A stretch of DNA of 64,000 bases from Candidatus Endomicrobiellum incisitermitis (GCA_031275795.1 JAISOG010000035.1:27750-91749); one strand, 5' to 3'; numbered from the stretch's first letter, positions 10,945 to 22,896 are shown. Translations and numbers: made by a program. Notes: a model not told the origin generated them from the sequence alone.

Positions 10945-11778
10945 ATGCCAATAAAAACAGTTAAACCGTATACGCAGTCTAGAAGACAAATGTCTGTATC
11001 AGATTTTTCAGATATTACAAAAACAAAACCAGAAAAATCGTTAACAAGAATTATAAAGAAAAAAGGTGGTCGCAACAACACTGGGCAAGTAATGGTACGC
11101 TTTAGAGGCGGTGGACACAAAAGATTTTATAGAATTATAGATTTTAAAAGAGATAAGTTTAATATTCCAGCCAAAGTTGTTGCAATTGAATACGATCCTA
11201 ACCGTTCAAGCAGAATAGCTCTTTTGCAATATCAGGACGGAGAAAAAAGATATATAATACAGCCTGTAGGTGTAAAAGTTGGAGACACCTTGGTTTCCGG
11301 ACCGGATGCCGAGATAAAACCAGGTAACGCTCTTCCTCTTACAAATATTCCTGTAGGTACTTTTATACATAACTTGGAGCTTGCAGTAGGTAAAGGTGCA
11401 CAGCTTGCGCGTTCAGCCGGTGCAGCTGCCCAGCTTTTAGCAAAAGAGGGCCAATATGCTCACATAAGAATGCCTTCTGGCGAGATAAGGCTTATCCGAG
11501 TAAACTGTTATGCTACTGTTGGACAGGTAGGCAATTTGGACCACGAAAATATTACGATAGGCTCTGCAGGAAGAAACCGTCATATGGGTAAAAAACCTCA
11601 TGTGCGCGGAACTGCAATGAACTCTGTTGACCATCCTCATGGAGGCGGTAGAGGTAGATCTAAAGGTAACAACCAACCTAGAAGCCCTTGGAACCAGCCT
11701 GCTAAAGGGTTTAAAACAAGACCTAGAAAGGTTTGGGACTGGGTAATAGTAAGCCATCGTAATAAAGCTAAGAAGTAA
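10945..11778 (+). CDS. rplB: 50S ribosomal protein L2
   Basis: [19 protein letters not shown]...[16 protein letters not shown]. Confidence 0.98.
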   Translation: MPIKTVKPYTQSRRQMSVSDFSDITKTKPEKSLTRIIKKKGGRNNTGQVMVRFRGGGHKRFYRIIDFKRDKFNIPAKVVAIEYDPNRSSRIALLQYQDGEKRYIIQPVGVKVGDTLVSGPDAEIKPGNALPLTNIPVGTFIHNLELAVGKGAQLARSAGAAAQLLAKEGQYAHIRMPSGEIRLIRVNCYATVGQVGNLDHENITIGSAGRNRHMGKKPHVRGTAMNSVDHPHGGGRGRSKGNNQPRSPWNQPAKGFKTRPRKVWDWVIVSHRNKAKK

Positions 11779-11794
11779 GCGGAGGAAATAATAG

Positions 11795-12079
11795 ATGAGT
11801 CGTTCAACAAAAAAAGGTCCTTACGTAGACGCAAAACTTTTAAAAAAAATGCAAAAGCTTAATGAAGAAGGAAATAAAAAAGTTATAAAAACTTGGGCAA
11901 GGTCTTGCACTATAACTCCGGAATTTGTAGGACACACAATAGCAATACATAATGGGAAGAAGTTTCTCCCTATATTTATTTCAGAACAAATGGTAGGCCA
12001 TAAGTTAGGAGAATTTTCCCCAACCAGAGTCTTTAAAGGTCATGGCGGGATGACAAAACAAGAAACGTCGCTTACGTAA
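11795..12079 (+). CDS. rpsS: 30S ribosomal protein S19
   Basis: [16 protein letters not shown]...[16 protein letters not shown]. Confidence 0.98.
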   Translation: MSRSTKKGPYVDAKLLKKMQKLNEEGNKKVIKTWARSCTITPEFVGHTIAIHNGKKFLPIFISEQMVGHKLGEFSPTRVFKGHGGMTKQETSLT

Positions 12080-12175
12080 ATAGTATTTGCGACATGTGTT
12101 GTTGTGTTTAACAACAAGAAATATCCAACATTTATAAGTTAAGTAATTGTTGAACAAGAAAAAAAGGATACAAAG

Positions 12176-12571
12176 ATGCAAGCAAAGGCAACAGCGAAAT
12201 TCGTTAGATATACTCCAAGAAAAGTTAATCAAGTGCTAACGCTTATAAGAAATAAAAAGGTAGACAAAGCGTTTGAAGTTCTTTCTTTTCTTCCTAAATC
12301 TGCTGCAACGCTTGTCACTAAAGTTTTAAAAAGCGCAACAGCGAATTCGGGTAAACTTAAAGATTATTCAAATCTTAAAGTAAAAGAAGCTTGGGTAGGT
12401 AACGGCCCTATTTTAAAAAGAATGAGACCAGGCCCTCAAGGGCGAGGTCTACCTATAAAAAAGAGAACATCTCATCTTACTATAGTAGTTACAGATGTTG
12501 ATGTTACAGATAAGAGAAAGAAAAAGATTGTCAAAAGTGCAAAGGTAAGTAAAGAAACGCAAGTAAAGTAA
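12176..12571 (+). CDS. rplV: 50S ribosomal protein L22
   Basis: RYTPRKVNQVLTLIR...GPILKRMRPGPQGRG. Confidence 0.97.
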   Translation: MQAKATAKFVRYTPRKVNQVLTLIRNKKVDKAFEVLSFLPKSAATLVTKVLKSATANSGKLKDYSNLKVKEAWVGNGPILKRMRPGPQGRGLPIKKRTSHLTIVVTDVDVTDKRKKKIVKSAKVSKETQVK

Positions 12572-12601
12572 GATAAAAATTAGGATAGGAAAGGTATAAA
12601 A

Positions 12602-13282
12602 ATGGGTCATAAAGTACATCCCAAAAGTGTAAGATTAGGATATATTAGAGATTGGGAATCTAAATGGTTTAGTTTAAAAGAGATGCCTGATTTTATAGAA
12701 GAAGATCGTCGTTTAAGAGTTTATTTAAAAAATCAACTCAAGTCTGTGTCTAAAATTGTTATTGAAAGACCCGGGAAGTACATACGTGTTAACATCTATA
12801 CATCTCGCCCCGGAATTGTTATTGGCAAAGGTGGCCAAGGCATAGAAAATTTAAGGAAAGATATTGAATCTATGACGTCAAAGAAAAGTTTTGTAAACGT
12901 TATGGAAATAAAAAAACCTGAATTAGACGCTCAACTTGCTGCTGAAGGTATTGCTTTTCAGTTAGAAAAACAAATTTCTTTTAGAAGAGCAATGAAAAAG
13001 ACTATAGAAAAAGCTATGGCTGCAGGTGCTTGTGGTATAAAAGTTATGGTTTCTGGCAGACTTGGCGGTGCAGAAATTGCAAGGACTGAATGGCTAAAAG
13101 AGGGCAGAATTCCTTTGCAGACTTTTAGAGCTGACATTGACTATGGTTTTGCTGAAAGTTATACGACAATGGGACAAATTGGTGTAAAAGTTTGGATATT
13201 CAAGAAAGAACTTTTTAAAAAGACTACCAAAGATTTGATTGAAGAAGCCAAGCTTGTTGAAGGTGAAGGGCCTTTAGCATAA
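12602..13282 (+). CDS. rpsC: 30S ribosomal protein S3
   Basis: [23 protein letters not shown]...[15 protein letters not shown]. Confidence 0.98.
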   Translation: MGHKVHPKSVRLGYIRDWESKWFSLKEMPDFIEEDRRLRVYLKNQLKSVSKIVIERPGKYIRVNIYTSRPGIVIGKGGQGIENLRKDIESMTSKKSFVNVMEIKKPELDAQLAAEGIAFQLEKQISFRRAMKKTIEKAMAAGACGIKVMVSGRLGGAEIARTEWLKEGRIPLQTFRADIDYGFAESYTTMGQIGVKVWIFKKELFKKTTKDLIEEAKLVEGEGPLA

Positions 13283-13343
13283 ATGAAAGCTGCTAAAAGC
13301 AAAAAAGCGCCTAAATAATTTAAGATATAAAGACTAAAGGACG

Positions 13344-13763
13344 TTGATTATGTTGATGCCAAAAAGAGTTAAATATAGAAAAACACATAGAGGAAGAATG
13401 AAGGGCAAAGCTAAAGGAGGCACTTATTTAGCTTTTGGTAAATATGGTCTTCAAGCTCTTGAACCTGTATGGATAAATAGTAATCAGATAGAAGCTGCTC
13501 GTGTAACACTTACAAGATTTACCAAGAAAGGTGGAAAAGTTTGGATCAGAATATTCCCTGATAAACCAATAACTAAGAAACCTGCTGAAACGAGAATGGG
13601 TAAAGGTAAAGGCGATCCGCAATTTTGGGTTGCAGTTGTAAAACCTGGTAGGATAATGTTTGAAATGGAAGGTCTTCCAGAAGCTGAAGCACGTAAAGCT
13701 TTAAAGCTTGCCTCAAACAAACTTCCTATACGTACAAAAATTTTAGTTAGGGCTGATATTTGA
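13344..13763 (+). CDS. rplP: 50S ribosomal protein L16
   Basis: [24 protein letters not shown]; true start may be the internal MLMPKR. Confidence 0.97.
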   Translation: MIMLMPKRVKYRKTHRGRMKGKAKGGTYLAFGKYGLQALEPVWINSNQIEAARVTLTRFTKKGGKVWIRIFPDKPITKKPAETRMGKGKGDPQFWVAVVKPGRIMFEMEGLPEAEARKALKLASNKLPIRTKILVRADI

Positions 13764-13767
13764 GGGT

Positions 13768-13992
13768 ATGATGAAAAGTAAAAATTGGAACGAAATAAAA
13801 AATATGACAGAGACTGAACTTTCTCTAAAGCTTAGTCAATTACAGGACAAACTTTTTAGATTAAAATTTCGTCATCAAACAGCGCCCGTAAAGAACCCTC
13901 TAGAAATTAGAGGAATGAGAAGAGATATTGCAAGAATTAAAACTTTGGTTAATCAAAAAAGAAAAGAGCCTAAATATAGACTAATAGAATAG
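13768..13992 (+). CDS. rpmC: 50S ribosomal protein L29
   Basis: Small helical L29 pattern LQDKLFRLKFRHQTAPVKNPLEIR; synteny. Confidence 0.95.
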   Translation: MMKSKNWNEIKNMTETELSLKLSQLQDKLFRLKFRHQTAPVKNPLEIRGMRRDIARIKTLVNQKRKEPKYRLIE

Positions 13993-14001
13993 GAAGGAAT
14001 A

Positions 14002-14268
14002 ATGTCACAGGAACGCAATAAACGCAAATGTCGCACAGGTATAGTTGTAAGTGATAAAAGCGATAAGACAAGACTGGTTTCTATAGAAAGAACGTATCGC
14101 CACTCCTTATATGACCGTGTGCTTCGCAGGAAAGTTAAGTTTGCTGTGCACGATGAGAAGAACATCTCTCATATTGGCGACACGGTTACAATAATGGAAT
14201 CAAGACCAATGTCAAAAACAAAAAGATGGGTGTTGATGGAAGTTATAAAAAAAGCAGCAGAAATTTAA
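14002..14268 (+). CDS. rpsQ: 30S ribosomal protein S17
   Basis: KRKCRTGIVVSDKSDKTRLVSIERTYRHSLY. Confidence 0.96.
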   Translation: MSQERNKRKCRTGIVVSDKSDKTRLVSIERTYRHSLYDRVLRRKVKFAVHDEKNISHIGDTVTIMESRPMSKTKRWVLMEVIKKAAEI

Positions 14269-14295
14269 AAATTAAGTTTATCCAAGGATAACAGA

Positions 14296-14664
14296 ATGAT
14301 TCAGGAAAGAACTATATTAACCGTAGCAGATAATTCAGGTGCAAAAAAAATTCGTTGTTTTAGAGTTACAAAAGGTTTAAAACGTCGTTATGCAAGTATT
14401 GGGGACGTAATTCACGCTTCAGTACAGGACGCTTTACCGCATGGAAATATAAAAAAAGGTGAAGTTGTTAAAGCTGTTGTTATTCGTACAGTAAAAGAAG
14501 TACGTCGTGCTGACGGTACGTATATTAAGTTTGACGACAATGCTGCTGTAATAATTAATGATGAAGGCGAGCCAAAAGGTACACGTATTTTTGGCCCGGT
14601 AGCAAGAGAGTTAAGAGAGAACAATTATCTTAAGATAATATCTTTAGCTCCGGAAGTAATTTAA
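14296..14664 (+). CDS. rplN: 50S ribosomal protein L14
   Basis: [24 protein letters not shown]...[14 protein letters not shown]. Confidence 0.98.
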   Translation: MIQERTILTVADNSGAKKIRCFRVTKGLKRRYASIGDVIHASVQDALPHGNIKKGEVVKAVVIRTVKEVRRADGTYIKFDDNAAVIINDEGEPKGTRIFGPVARELRENNYLKIISLAPEVI

Positions 14665-14735
14665 TCTCTAACTACATTGGTGGGGATAACAGTCAAAGAG
14701 ATAGTTTTTAAGCGAAAAACAAACAGGATATAAAA

Positions 14736-15047
14736 ATGCTTAACATTAAGAAGAAAGACAAAGTTGTAGTATTATCCGGTAAAGACAAAGGTAAAAAAGG
14801 TGAAGTTCTTGACGTTTTCCCGGATAAAGGTAAAGTTATTGTTTCAAAAATAAATTTTGTAAAAAGGCATACAAAACCTACTCAAAGAGATGCAGGTGGA
14901 ATTCGTGAAAAAGAAGCTCCTATTGCTATAAGTAAGGTTATGCTTATATGTCCAAAGTGTGAGCAAGCTTTAAGGCCTAAATTTGATAAGCTTTCCGATG
15001 GTAAAAAAGTAAGGTTATGCCGTAAATGTGGAGAAATGATAGCATAA
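14736..15047 (+). CDS. rplX: 50S ribosomal protein L24
   Basis: KKDKVVVLSGKDKGKKGEVLDVFPDKGKVIV; CPKC/CRKC zinc-ribbon-like C-terminus. Confidence 0.96.
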   Translation: MLNIKKKDKVVVLSGKDKGKKGEVLDVFPDKGKVIVSKINFVKRHTKPTQRDAGGIREKEAPIAISKVMLICPKCEQALRPKFDKLSDGKKVRLCRKCGEMIA

Positions 15048-15082
15048 TTGGAGAATAAAGGCAATAATAAGGAAAGAATAAA

Positions 15083-15640
15083 ATGAATCAACCTCGTTTG
15101 AAAAAAATTTATCAAGAAAATGTTGTAAACAAATTAAAAAAACAGTTTAATTTAAAAAATATCCATCAAGTCCCTAGACTTAGCAAAATTGTTGTTAATA
15201 TAGGTTTAAGTGAAGCAAAAGATAATATTAAAGTTTTAGATATTGCATCTGCAGAACTTGCAGCTATTACAGGCCAAAAACCGTTAGTGTGCAGGGCAAA
15301 ACAATCTATATCTAACTTTAAATTACGCCAAGGAATGCCAATAGGTATTAAAGTAACGTTAAGAAATGCAATGATGTATGAATTTTTCGACAGGCTAATA
15401 AATGTAGCCATGCCTCGTATAAGAGACTTTAGAGGCATAGAACCTAACGGTTTTGACAATAAAGGGAACTTAAATCTGGGCCTTTCAGAACAGTATATAT
15501 TCCCAGAAATTGCCGTTGAAAAGTCAGACAAAGCTAGAGGTATGAACATCACAATAGTAACAACAGCCAAAAAAGATGAGCAAGCAAAAGCCTTGTTAGA
15601 GACGCTTGGTATGCCTTTTAAAAAAAGAGATAATAAATAG
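15083..15640 (+). CDS. rplE: 50S ribosomal protein L5
   Basis: [16 protein letters not shown]...[14 protein letters not shown]. Confidence 0.97.
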   Translation: MNQPRLKKIYQENVVNKLKKQFNLKNIHQVPRLSKIVVNIGLSEAKDNIKVLDIASAELAAITGQKPLVCRAKQSISNFKLRQGMPIGIKVTLRNAMMYEFFDRLINVAMPRIRDFRGIEPNGFDNKGNLNLGLSEQYIFPEIAVEKSDKARGMNITIVTTAKKDEQAKALLETLGMPFKKRDNK

Positions 15641-15669
15641 AAACGCAAAAGAGCAAAGGATATTTTTCT

Positions 15670-15855
15670 ATGGCAACAACTTCAGCAGAAGCAAAAATGC
15701 GTAAGCCTCAAAAATTTGTAACACGGCACAGAAACAGATGTCGCCTGTGTGGGAGACCACGTGGTTTTTACAGAGATTTTGGACTTTGCAGGATATGTTT
15801 GCGCAAATTAGCGCACAATGGTGAAATACCAGGGCTTACAAAATCAAGTTGGTAA
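15670..15855 (+). CDS. rpsZ: 30S ribosomal protein S14, zinc-binding type
   Basis: [43 protein letters not shown]. Confidence 0.97.
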   Translation: MATTSAEAKMRKPQKFVTRHRNRCRLCGRPRGFYRDFGLCRICLRKLAHNGEIPGLTKSSW

Positions 15856-15878
15856 TAATTTAAAAAGAGGTCGGTTTA

Positions 15879-16274
15879 ATGATTACAGATCCAATTTCCG
15901 ATATGTTTGCACGTATTCGTAACGCGAATGCAAAATTACACGAAAAAGTAGATATCCCATCTTCAAAGATGAAAATGGAAATAGCTAAAATTTTAAAAGA
16001 TGAAGGTTATATTTCAGGTTATAAGAATATTGAAGACACTAAGCAGGGCGTTTTAAGAGTTTATCTAAAGTACACTTTAACTGGCAAACAAGTTCTTAAA
16101 GGAATAAAAAGAATTTCTAAATCCAGTTTAAGGATATACAGAGGGTATGAAGATATGCCAAAATCTGTTGGCGGGCTAGGCATTGCTATAGTTTCTACCT
16201 CTAAAGGTTTAATGACAGATGCAAATGCAAGGAAAGAAAAAGTTGGCGGGGAAGTGTTGGGCTTAGTTTGGTAA
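15879..16274 (+). CDS. rpsH: 30S ribosomal protein S8
   Basis: [17 protein letters not shown]...[16 protein letters not shown]. Confidence 0.97.
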   Translation: MITDPISDMFARIRNANAKLHEKVDIPSSKMKMEIAKILKDEGYISGYKNIEDTKQGVLRVYLKYTLTGKQVLKGIKRISKSSLRIYRGYEDMPKSVGGLGIAIVSTSKGLMTDANARKEKVGGEVLGLVW

Positions 16275-16385
16275 AGATTTTTGTCTTTGCAAGAATCTGG
16301 TTCAAAGTAGGGACTTGGTTTGAAGTGTAGTTAATAAAATTACAAATTTATTACTTTTGTAAAAATTTATATTGAGGGTCAAACA

Positions 16386-16949
16386 ATGAGTCGCTTAGGC
16401 AAAAGACCGGTTCATATTCCGGAGAAGGTGAAAGCGGAGTTTAAAAATGGTGTGTTAGAAATAACAGGTCCCAGCGGGAAACTTTCACAAGTAATTGACA
16501 ATAAAATAAATGTAAAAGTTGAGAAAGATAATATACTTGTTGAATCGCTTGGCAGCTCTAGAGAACATAATATGTTTCATGGTCTTACAAGAGGCCTTAT
16601 TGTAAATATGGTTGAAGGTGTTACAAAAGGATTTAAAAAAGAATTGGAAGCGATAGGTCTTGGGTTTAAAGTAAATATAGAAGGCGGGAAAAAGCTAGTT
16701 TTAGCTGTCGGTTTTTCGCATTTAGTAAACCTTGAAATACCTTCCACAGTTAAAGTTACAGCTGTTCTTACTCCTGACAAAAACACTTTAATAACTGTAA
16801 CAGGTATAGACAAATATGAAGTAGGCGCTTTTGCAGCTAAAATTAGAGCTGTAAAACCGCCAGAGCCATATAAAGGTTTTGGTATAAGATATTTAGGTGA
16901 AAAAATTATTAGAAAGGCGGGTAAAGCTGCTGCAAGTGGTAAAAAATAA
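16386..16949 (+). CDS. rplF: 50S ribosomal protein L6
   Basis: MSRLGKRPVHIPEKV...PPEPYKGFGIRYLGE. Confidence 0.97.
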   Translation: MSRLGKRPVHIPEKVKAEFKNGVLEITGPSGKLSQVIDNKINVKVEKDNILVESLGSSREHNMFHGLTRGLIVNMVEGVTKGFKKELEAIGLGFKVNIEGGKKLVLAVGFSHLVNLEIPSTVKVTAVLTPDKNTLITVTGIDKYEVGAFAAKIRAVKPPEPYKGFGIRYLGEKIIRKAGKAAASGKK

Positions 16950-17038
16950 ATTTTTGTAGTTAGGTTTCTAAAAATAGAAGATTTGTTTTGTCTAATAGTT
17001 AACATGGTAAGAACAGACAAAAAAATAGAGGATATTAG

Positions 17039-17398
17039 ATGAAAGGTTCAAATAAAAGATTTGATTATCGTGTAAAAAGGGTAAGAAGTAAAATAGAAGG
17101 AACTCAAGAAAAACCTCGTTTAAGTGTTTATCGTGGACATAAGCATATTTATGCCCAGGTTATAGACGATAGTAAAGGTGCTACTCTTGCAGCTGCGTCA
17201 ACACTATCTCCGGAACTTAAAGGAAAATTGAAAGTTACAGATACCGTTGCAGCTGCTAAGTCTGTTGGTGATTTGATTGCAAAAAAGGCAACTCAAAAAG
17301 GTATAAAAAAAGTTGTTTTTGATCGTAGAGGTTACGAGTATACAGGTAAAGTAAAAGCTCTTGCAGACGCTGCTAGGGAAAATGGTTTAGAATTCTAA
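17039..17398 (+). CDS. rplR: 50S ribosomal protein L18
   Basis: [19 protein letters not shown]...[24 protein letters not shown]. Confidence 0.97.
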   Translation: MKGSNKRFDYRVKRVRSKIEGTQEKPRLSVYRGHKHIYAQVIDDSKGATLAAASTLSPELKGKLKVTDTVAAAKSVGDLIAKKATQKGIKKVVFDRRGYEYTGKVKALADAARENGLEF

Positions 17399-17450
17399 CA
17401 CAATTTTAAATGGTATATTAACACGGTAGCGTATGTCTTAGGAGGACAAG

Positions 17451-17969
17451 TTGGCTGAAAAAATAGGTAAACAACAAAATGATGGTGGTTTAAAAGAAAC
17501 AATTGTGGTCGTCAACAGAGTTTCAAAAGTTGTTAAAGGTGGCAAAAGGTTTTCTTTTAATGCTTTGGTAGTTGTAGGAGACGAATCTGGTAAGGTTGGT
17601 TGTGGTCTTGGCAAAGCAAACGAGGTTCAATCTGCAATACAGAAAGGCAGTACTAAGGCAGCAAGACATATGGTTTCTGTACAACTTAAAGGCAGTACCA
17701 TACCTCATGAAATAATAGGCGTTTCAGGGTCTGGAAAGGTTTTGTTAAAACCAGCGGCTCCTGGTACAGGCGTTATTGCAGGAGGAGCTGTAAGAGCAGT
17801 TCTTGAAGCTGTAGGAATTAAAGATATCCTTACAAAGTCAATGCGTTCTTCAAATCCTTTTAATGTGGTTTATGCAACGATAGAGGCTCTTAAAGAACTT
17901 CGTTCAGCAGAAGAAGTTGCTGAAATTAGAGGAAAAGGAACGGTAGAGATAAATGATAGGCTTACATAA
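17451..17969 (+). CDS. rpsE: 30S ribosomal protein S5 (TTG start)
   Basis: [32 protein letters not shown] just upstream of TTG. Confidence 0.97.
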   Translation: MAEKIGKQQNDGGLKETIVVVNRVSKVVKGGKRFSFNALVVVGDESGKVGCGLGKANEVQSAIQKGSTKAARHMVSVQLKGSTIPHEIIGVSGSGKVLLKPAAPGTGVIAGGAVRAVLEAVGIKDILTKSMRSSNPFNVVYATIEALKELRSAEEVAEIRGKGTVEINDRLT

Positions 17970-18399
17970 TTTAAAGCCTCAAAAAGGCTCAAAACATAGA
18001 AAGAAAATAGTAGGGCGTGGAGTAGGGTCTGGCCATGGTCGTACATCTACTCGTGGTTCTAAAGGGCAGAAAGCTCGTTCTGGCGACGGGTCAAAAAAGA
18101 TAGGATTTGAAGGTGGACAGATGCCTTTATTTAGGAGAATTCCTAAAAGAGGTTTTAATAATCAGTTCCGTAAAGAATACGAAATTGTAAATGTTGAAAG
18201 TTTAAATAAGTTTGAATCTGGCCTAGAGGTCACCCCTACGACCTTAAAACAAGCTGGCATGGTAAAAAAAGCAAAGTTGATAAAAATTTTAGGTGTAGGG
18301 GAGCTTAAAAAATCTTTAACAATTAAAGTTACAGCTTTTTCTAAATCTGCAATAGAAAAAATTAAATCTGCAGGCGGCAAAGCTGAAATTATAAATTAA
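17953..18399 (+). CDS. rplO: 50S ribosomal protein L15
   Basis: [42 protein letters not shown]. Confidence 0.97.
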   Translation: MIGLHNLKPQKGSKHRKKIVGRGVGSGHGRTSTRGSKGQKARSGDGSKKIGFEGGQMPLFRRIPKRGFNNQFRKEYEIVNVESLNKFESGLEVTPTTLKQAGMVKKAKLIKILGVGELKKSLTIKVTAFSKSAIEKIKSAGGKAEIIN

Positions 18400-18475
18400 A
18401 CGTTTTAACTATTAAAGTTGTAGCTCAAAAATTTTAATTTAAAACCCTGATAAAATCCAACAGCAGGGGAAAAAT

Positions 18476-19819
18476 ATGTTGAAAAGTTTTTCTGATATTT
18501 TTAGAGTGCCAGAACTTAGGAAAAGAGTAATTTTTACATTGCTTATAATTGTTGCATACAGAATTGGTGCAACTGTGCCTATTCCTGGCATAAATAGCGA
18601 AGCAGTAAAATCTTTTTTTGCTGCACAAAGTAATGGGTTACTTGGATTTTTAGACATGTTTTCTGGTGGCGCTTTAAATAGAATGTCAGTTTTTTCTATG
18701 GGTATTATGCCATACATTAACGCTTCTATTATAATGAGCTTGCTACAAGGTGCTCATATAATACCTTATTTAGACAGACTTGCCAAAGAAGGCGAACAAG
18801 GAAGAAAAAAGCTTACACAGATTACAAGATACGGGACACTTATATTAGGGTCTATACAGTCTTTCGGCTTAACTATGGCGATAACAAAATTGCCTACCCC
18901 TTCAGGGCTTCCTATAGTTGTTGATCCTTCATGGTCTTGGATTGCTTTAACAGGTACTACACTTGTTACAGGTACAGTGTTAATTATGTGGCTTGGAGAA
19001 CAAGTTACAGACAGAGGCATAGGTAACGGAATTTCTATTATAATATTTTCAGGTATTGTAGAAAGACTTCCATACGCTGTTATGAGCATTGTCAAACTTG
19101 TTCAAATGGAAGAACTTTCAATATTTTTTGCTTTAACTTTAACAGCTATAGTAATTGCAGTTTTAATTGCTGTAGTGTGGGTAGAGACAGCTCAGAGAAG
19201 AATTCCTGTTCATTATGCAAAAAAGATGGTTGGAAGAAAAACGTACGGTGGGCAAACTTCCTTTTTGCCTATAAAAGTTGATCAGTCAGGCGTTATAGCT
19301 GTTATATTCTCAATGTCTATATTGTCTGCTCCACTTACTATAGCTCAATTTGCGCCAGAATGGACATTTTTAGGTTATCCTATAGCTAAAAAAATTATGG
19401 AATGGTTTAATGGCAGTTCGGTAATGTATAGTGGAATTTATGCATTTTTGGTTATATTTTTCTGTTATTTTTATAATTCCATATCTTTTAACCCTAAAGA
19501 TTTGGCAGAAAATATGAAAAAGTCAGGTGGATTTGTGCCAGGCGTAAGACCAGGGGAACCAACAGCCACTTATATACAAAAAGTTTTAGAACGAATCACT
19601 CTTGGCGGCGCATTGTTTGTTGCCGGCATTGCAGTTCTTCCTGACTACTTGCGTTCTGCAATGAGTGCGCCATTTTTCTTTGGAGGAACATCTTTACTTA
19701 TTGTCGTAGGTGTTGCTCTTGACACTGTTGGACAGATAGAGTCTCATCTAATCATGAGACATTATGAGGGGTTTATGAAAGAGGGACGTATCAAAGGTCG
19801 TTGGTTCAATGTTAGGTAA
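18476..19819 (+). CDS. secY: Preprotein translocase subunit SecY
   Basis: Multi-pass protein with PELRKRVIFTLLI, PIPGI, LGEQVTDRGIGNGISIIIF. Confidence 0.98.
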   Translation: MLKSFSDIFRVPELRKRVIFTLLIIVAYRIGATVPIPGINSEAVKSFFAAQSNGLLGFLDMFSGGALNRMSVFSMGIMPYINASIIMSLLQGAHIIPYLDRLAKEGEQGRKKLTQITRYGTLILGSIQSFGLTMAITKLPTPSGLPIVVDPSWSWIALTGTTLVTGTVLIMWLGEQVTDRGIGNGISIIIFSGIVERLPYAVMSIVKLVQMEELSIFFALTLTAIVIAVLIAVVWVETAQRRIPVHYAKKMVGRKTYGGQTSFLPIKVDQSGVIAVIFSMSILSAPLTIAQFAPEWTFLGYPIAKKIMEWFNGSSVMYSGIYAFLVIFFCYFYNSISFNPKDLAENMKKSGGFVPGVRPGEPTATYIQKVLERITLGGALFVAGIAVLPDYLRSAMSAPFFFGGTSLLIVVGVALDTVGQIESHLIMRHYEGFMKEGRIKGRWFNVR

Positions 19820-19820
19820 T

Positions 19821-19950
19821 GGCTTGTCTTTTAAATTTATGCTTCTTCACACGTCGGTTTACATGCTTGTTGATGTATTCTTTGTCGCTGTGAGTGTAGC
19901 CTACTAAATTTAAAATGTTGTGTCTTAAAATATAAACGAACTTCGCTTAG
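19821..19950 (+). repeat. Hairpin repeat element, copy 2
   Basis: GGCTTGTCTTTTAAATTTA... with perfect 11-bp inverted repeat TTTTAAATTTA (19829-19839)/TAAATTTAAAA (19905-19915); shares GGCTTGTCTTTT head and downstream ACTTCGC with copy 1. Confidence 0.6.
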
Positions 19951-20030
19951 TTTTGTTGACGATGATTTAAAAGTGTTGTAAAAATTTTGCGTTATTGAAA
20001 TAGATGCTATTATAAGAAAGAGATAATAAA

Positions 20031-20657
20031 ATGAACTACATATTAATGGGTCCTCCAGGTGCAGGTAAAGGTACACAAGCAAAAAAAATTGTAGATAAAT
20101 TTGGCATAGTTCATTTATCTACAGGGGATATGTTTAGAGAAGACACAAAGTCAAACGAAGTTATAAGTAAACTTGTTGCTTCTGGTCAGCTTATCTCAGA
20201 TGAAATAGTTGTAAATATGGTCAAGAATCGTCTTTTGCAAGAGGATGCAAAAAAAGGGTTTCTTTTAGATGGTTTCCCAAGAACACTAGTGCAAGCGCAA
20301 GCTTTAGACGTAATACTTGAGGCAGAAAACATTAAGATAGACGCAGTATTTTTTATAGATTTAGAGTATAAGGAAGTAATTAAAAGAACATCGGGCAGAA
20401 GAGTTTGCTCTTGTGGAGCAAGTTACAACGTATTTTTCATTCCTCCAAAAGAGGACAATAAGTGTGACTTCTGCAAAAAAGAACTTATTCAAAGAGATGA
20501 CGATAAAGAAGAAGTTGTAAAAAACAGGCTTACTATTTATGAAACCCAAACAAAACCGTTAATTGAATATTATAGACAAAAGGGTGCTCTTGTTAAAATA
20601 GACGGTTTAAAATCAGAATTTGAAGTTTTTAATCAAATAAGTGAAAACATTAAATAA
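20031..20657 (+). CDS. adk: Adenylate kinase with Cys4 LID zinc motif
   Basis: [29 protein letters not shown]...CDFC. Confidence 0.97.
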   Translation: MNYILMGPPGAGKGTQAKKIVDKFGIVHLSTGDMFREDTKSNEVISKLVASGQLISDEIVVNMVKNRLLQEDAKKGFLLDGFPRTLVQAQALDVILEAENIKIDAVFFIDLEYKEVIKRTSGRRVCSCGASYNVFFIPPKEDNKCDFCKKELIQRDDDKEEVVKNRLTIYETQTKPLIEYYRQKGALVKIDGLKSEFEVFNQISENIK

Positions 20658-20709
20658 AAGTTCTTAAAGATACTTTATATTAAAATTTGAGTATAGTTTA
20701 GCTTGTTTT

Positions 20710-21501
20710 GTGGAGTTTCAAATGTTTTTTAAAAACCTCAATATTGAGTTGAAAACGGCAAGAGAAATTGAAAAAATGAAAATTGCCGGTAAAGTTGTAG
20801 GTGAAATTTTAGATAAACTTTCTGAAATAATAAAACCTAACATAACGACTAAAGATATAGACATATTTGTAGAAAAGTATATAAGGTCATCAAAAATGGT
20901 GCCAGCTTTTTTAGGGGAAAAAGGTATAAGTTATCCTTTTCCAGCTTCAGCGTGTGTGTCTATAAACAACGAAGTTGTGCATGGGATTCCGAATGTTTCT
21001 CGTGTGCTTAAAGATGGCGACATTGTTTCTGTGGATGTAGGTGTTCTTTATGAAGGTTATTACAGTGATGCAGCAAAAACCTATGTAGTCGGTAATATTT
21101 CCGACATCGCATCTAAACTTCTTAGAGTTACAGAAATGTCTTTAGAAAAAGGCATTGCACAAGCATTGCCAAACAATCGTCTTGGCGACATTTCTTGTGC
21201 TGTGCAAGAAACAGTAGAAAATGAAAATTTCTCTGTTGTAAGAGATTTTGTTGGGCATGGTATTGGCAGATCTTTACATGAAGATCCACAAATACCAAAT
21301 TACGGAAAAGCAAATACAGGCATAAAGCTTCTATGTGGAATGGTTTTAGCAATAGAACCTATGGTAAATGTAGGAAGTTATGAGGTTGTTATGTTAGATG
21401 ACGGTTGGACCATTGTTACAAAAGATGGCAGTTTAAGTGCTCATTTTGAACATACAGTTGCTATAAGAGAACATGGTTATGAAATTTTAACAAAGGTATA
21501 A
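20710..21501 (+). CDS. map: Methionine aminopeptidase type I
   Basis: [19 protein letters not shown]...[18 protein letters not shown]. Confidence 0.97.
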   Translation: MEFQMFFKNLNIELKTAREIEKMKIAGKVVGEILDKLSEIIKPNITTKDIDIFVEKYIRSSKMVPAFLGEKGISYPFPASACVSINNEVVHGIPNVSRVLKDGDIVSVDVGVLYEGYYSDAAKTYVVGNISDIASKLLRVTEMSLEKGIAQALPNNRLGDISCAVQETVENENFSVVRDFVGHGIGRSLHEDPQIPNYGKANTGIKLLCGMVLAIEPMVNVGSYEVVMLDDGWTIVTKDGSLSAHFEHTVAIREHGYEILTKV

Positions 21502-21502
21502 A

Positions 21503-21724
21503 ATGGCTAAAGAAGAAAAAATTATTGTTGAAGGTAAAATACTGGAAGCTTTGCCCAATGCAGTTTTTAGAGTGAAACTTTTAGAGGGAGGATCCATTAT
21601 TTTGGCGCATATTTGTGGCAAAATGAGAATACATTACATAAAAATCCTTCCCGGAGACAAAATCAAAGTGGAACTTTCTCCTTACGATTTGTCAAGAGGC
21701 AGAATAGTATATAGAGAAAAATAG
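21503..21724 (+). CDS. infA: Translation initiation factor IF-1
   Basis: [20 protein letters not shown]...[26 protein letters not shown]. Confidence 0.97.
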   Translation: MAKEEKIIVEGKILEALPNAVFRVKLLEGGSIILAHICGKMRIHYIKILPGDKIKVELSPYDLSRGRIVYREK

Positions 21725-21805
21725 TATATTGTTCTATTTTTTTCAGGGGTAGAATCTTGTTTAGTTTTGTTCAAAAACAAGATTTAAAAGTTGTTATTTT
21801 TGTGG

Positions 21806-21811
21806 TATAAT
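21806..21811 (+). promoter_or_regulatory. Candidate extended -10 promoter upstream of rpmJ
   Basis: TGGTATAAT, after an AATCTTGTTT/AAACAAGATT-type hairpin; no convincing -35. Confidence 0.4.
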
Positions 21812-21860
21812 ATACACGCTTTGTTGAATTAAAATATATAGAAATATACGGAGTATCAAA

Positions 21861-21974
21861 ATGAAAGTTAGAGCATCAGTGAAACCTATTTGTCAAAAAT
21901 GCAAAGTAGTAAAACGTAAAGGTGTAGTACGAGTAGTATGCCAAGATCCTAGACATAAGCAAAGACAAGGATAA
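21861..21974 (+). CDS. rpmJ: 50S ribosomal protein L36
   Basis: [37 protein letters not shown] read directly; below ORF-track cutoff. Confidence 0.97.
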   Translation: MKVRASVKPICQKCKVVKRKGVVRVVCQDPRHKQRQG

Positions 21975-22061
21975 ATATTTTATTAATTTTATCTGTTGAA
22001 AAAACATAACTGCTTTTTTTGAATATATAAAAATAGAGACACAAAATCCGGAGGATAATAA

Positions 22062-22448
22062 ATGGCTCGTGTAGCTGGAGTAGAGTTACCAAAAAATAAA
22101 AGGCTTGATATAGCATTAAGATATATTTATGGTATCGGACCTACAACATCAAACGAAATTATCGCAGAACTTTCTTTAGATCCTGCTAAAAGAGTTAAAA
22201 ATTTGACAGAAGAAGAAGTTAATAGAATTAATAATCTTATAACTAAAAACTTAAAAGTAGAAGGCGATCTTAGAAGAGAAATTCAAACAAACATAAAAAG
22301 ACTTATAGAAATAGCCAGTTATAGAGGGTCTAGGCACAGAAGAAACCTTCCTGTAAGAGGGCAAAGAACTAAAACAAACGCACGTACAAGACGTGGTAAG
22401 AGAAAAACTGTAGGTGCAGGAAAAGCTCAAGACCAAAAGAAAGGTTAG
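22062..22448 (+). CDS. rpsM: 30S ribosomal protein S13
   Basis: [26 protein letters not shown]...[25 protein letters not shown]. Confidence 0.98.
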   Translation: MARVAGVELPKNKRLDIALRYIYGIGPTTSNEIIAELSLDPAKRVKNLTEEEVNRINNLITKNLKVEGDLRREIQTNIKRLIEIASYRGSRHRRNLPVRGQRTKTNARTRRGKRKTVGAGKAQDQKKG

Positions 22449-22503
22449 TTTTTTTAATAAAACAAAATAAAAATTATAAACATAAATAAAATACGGAGGA
22501 AGT

Positions 22504-22896
22504 ATGGTAGAAGAAAAAAAGACCGGTAGTTCTAAGAAAAAGAAATTTACCGGCTCTGCGGCAAGAGCATATATAATGTCAACATTTAACAACACTATTG
22601 TTAATATAACAGACGAAAGAGGAAACACTCTAGCTTGGTCTTCAGCAGGTGTTTCTGGTTTTAAAGGGACAAAAAAGGGGACTCCTTTTGCGGCACAACT
22701 TGCAGCTTCTTCTGTAGGTAAAAAAGCTTTAGATATGGGTGTAAAACAACTAGCAGTTTTTATTAACGGTCCAGGACCTGGAAGAGAAACTGCCATAAGA
22801 GGCTTGCAAAGTGCAGGTCTTGGCATAACAGCTATAAAGGACGTTACTGCGGTTCCTCACGACGGTTGTCGTCCACAAAAACTAAGAAGAGTGTAA
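22504..22896 (+). CDS. rpsK: 30S ribosomal protein S11
   Basis: [28 protein letters not shown]...[13 protein letters not shown]. Confidence 0.98.
   Translation: MVEEKKTGSSKKKKFTGSAARAYIMSTFNNTIVNITDERGNTLAWSSAGVSGFKGTKKGTPFAAQLAASSVGKKALDMGVKQLAVFINGPGPGRETAIRGLQSAGLGITAIKDVTAVPHDGCRPQKLRRV

Noticed and set aside
16275-16385. Possible RNA gene in the 110-bp rpsH-rplF gap
   Set aside because: GGTTCAAA resembles a T-loop fragment but no tRNA cloverleaf can be drawn.
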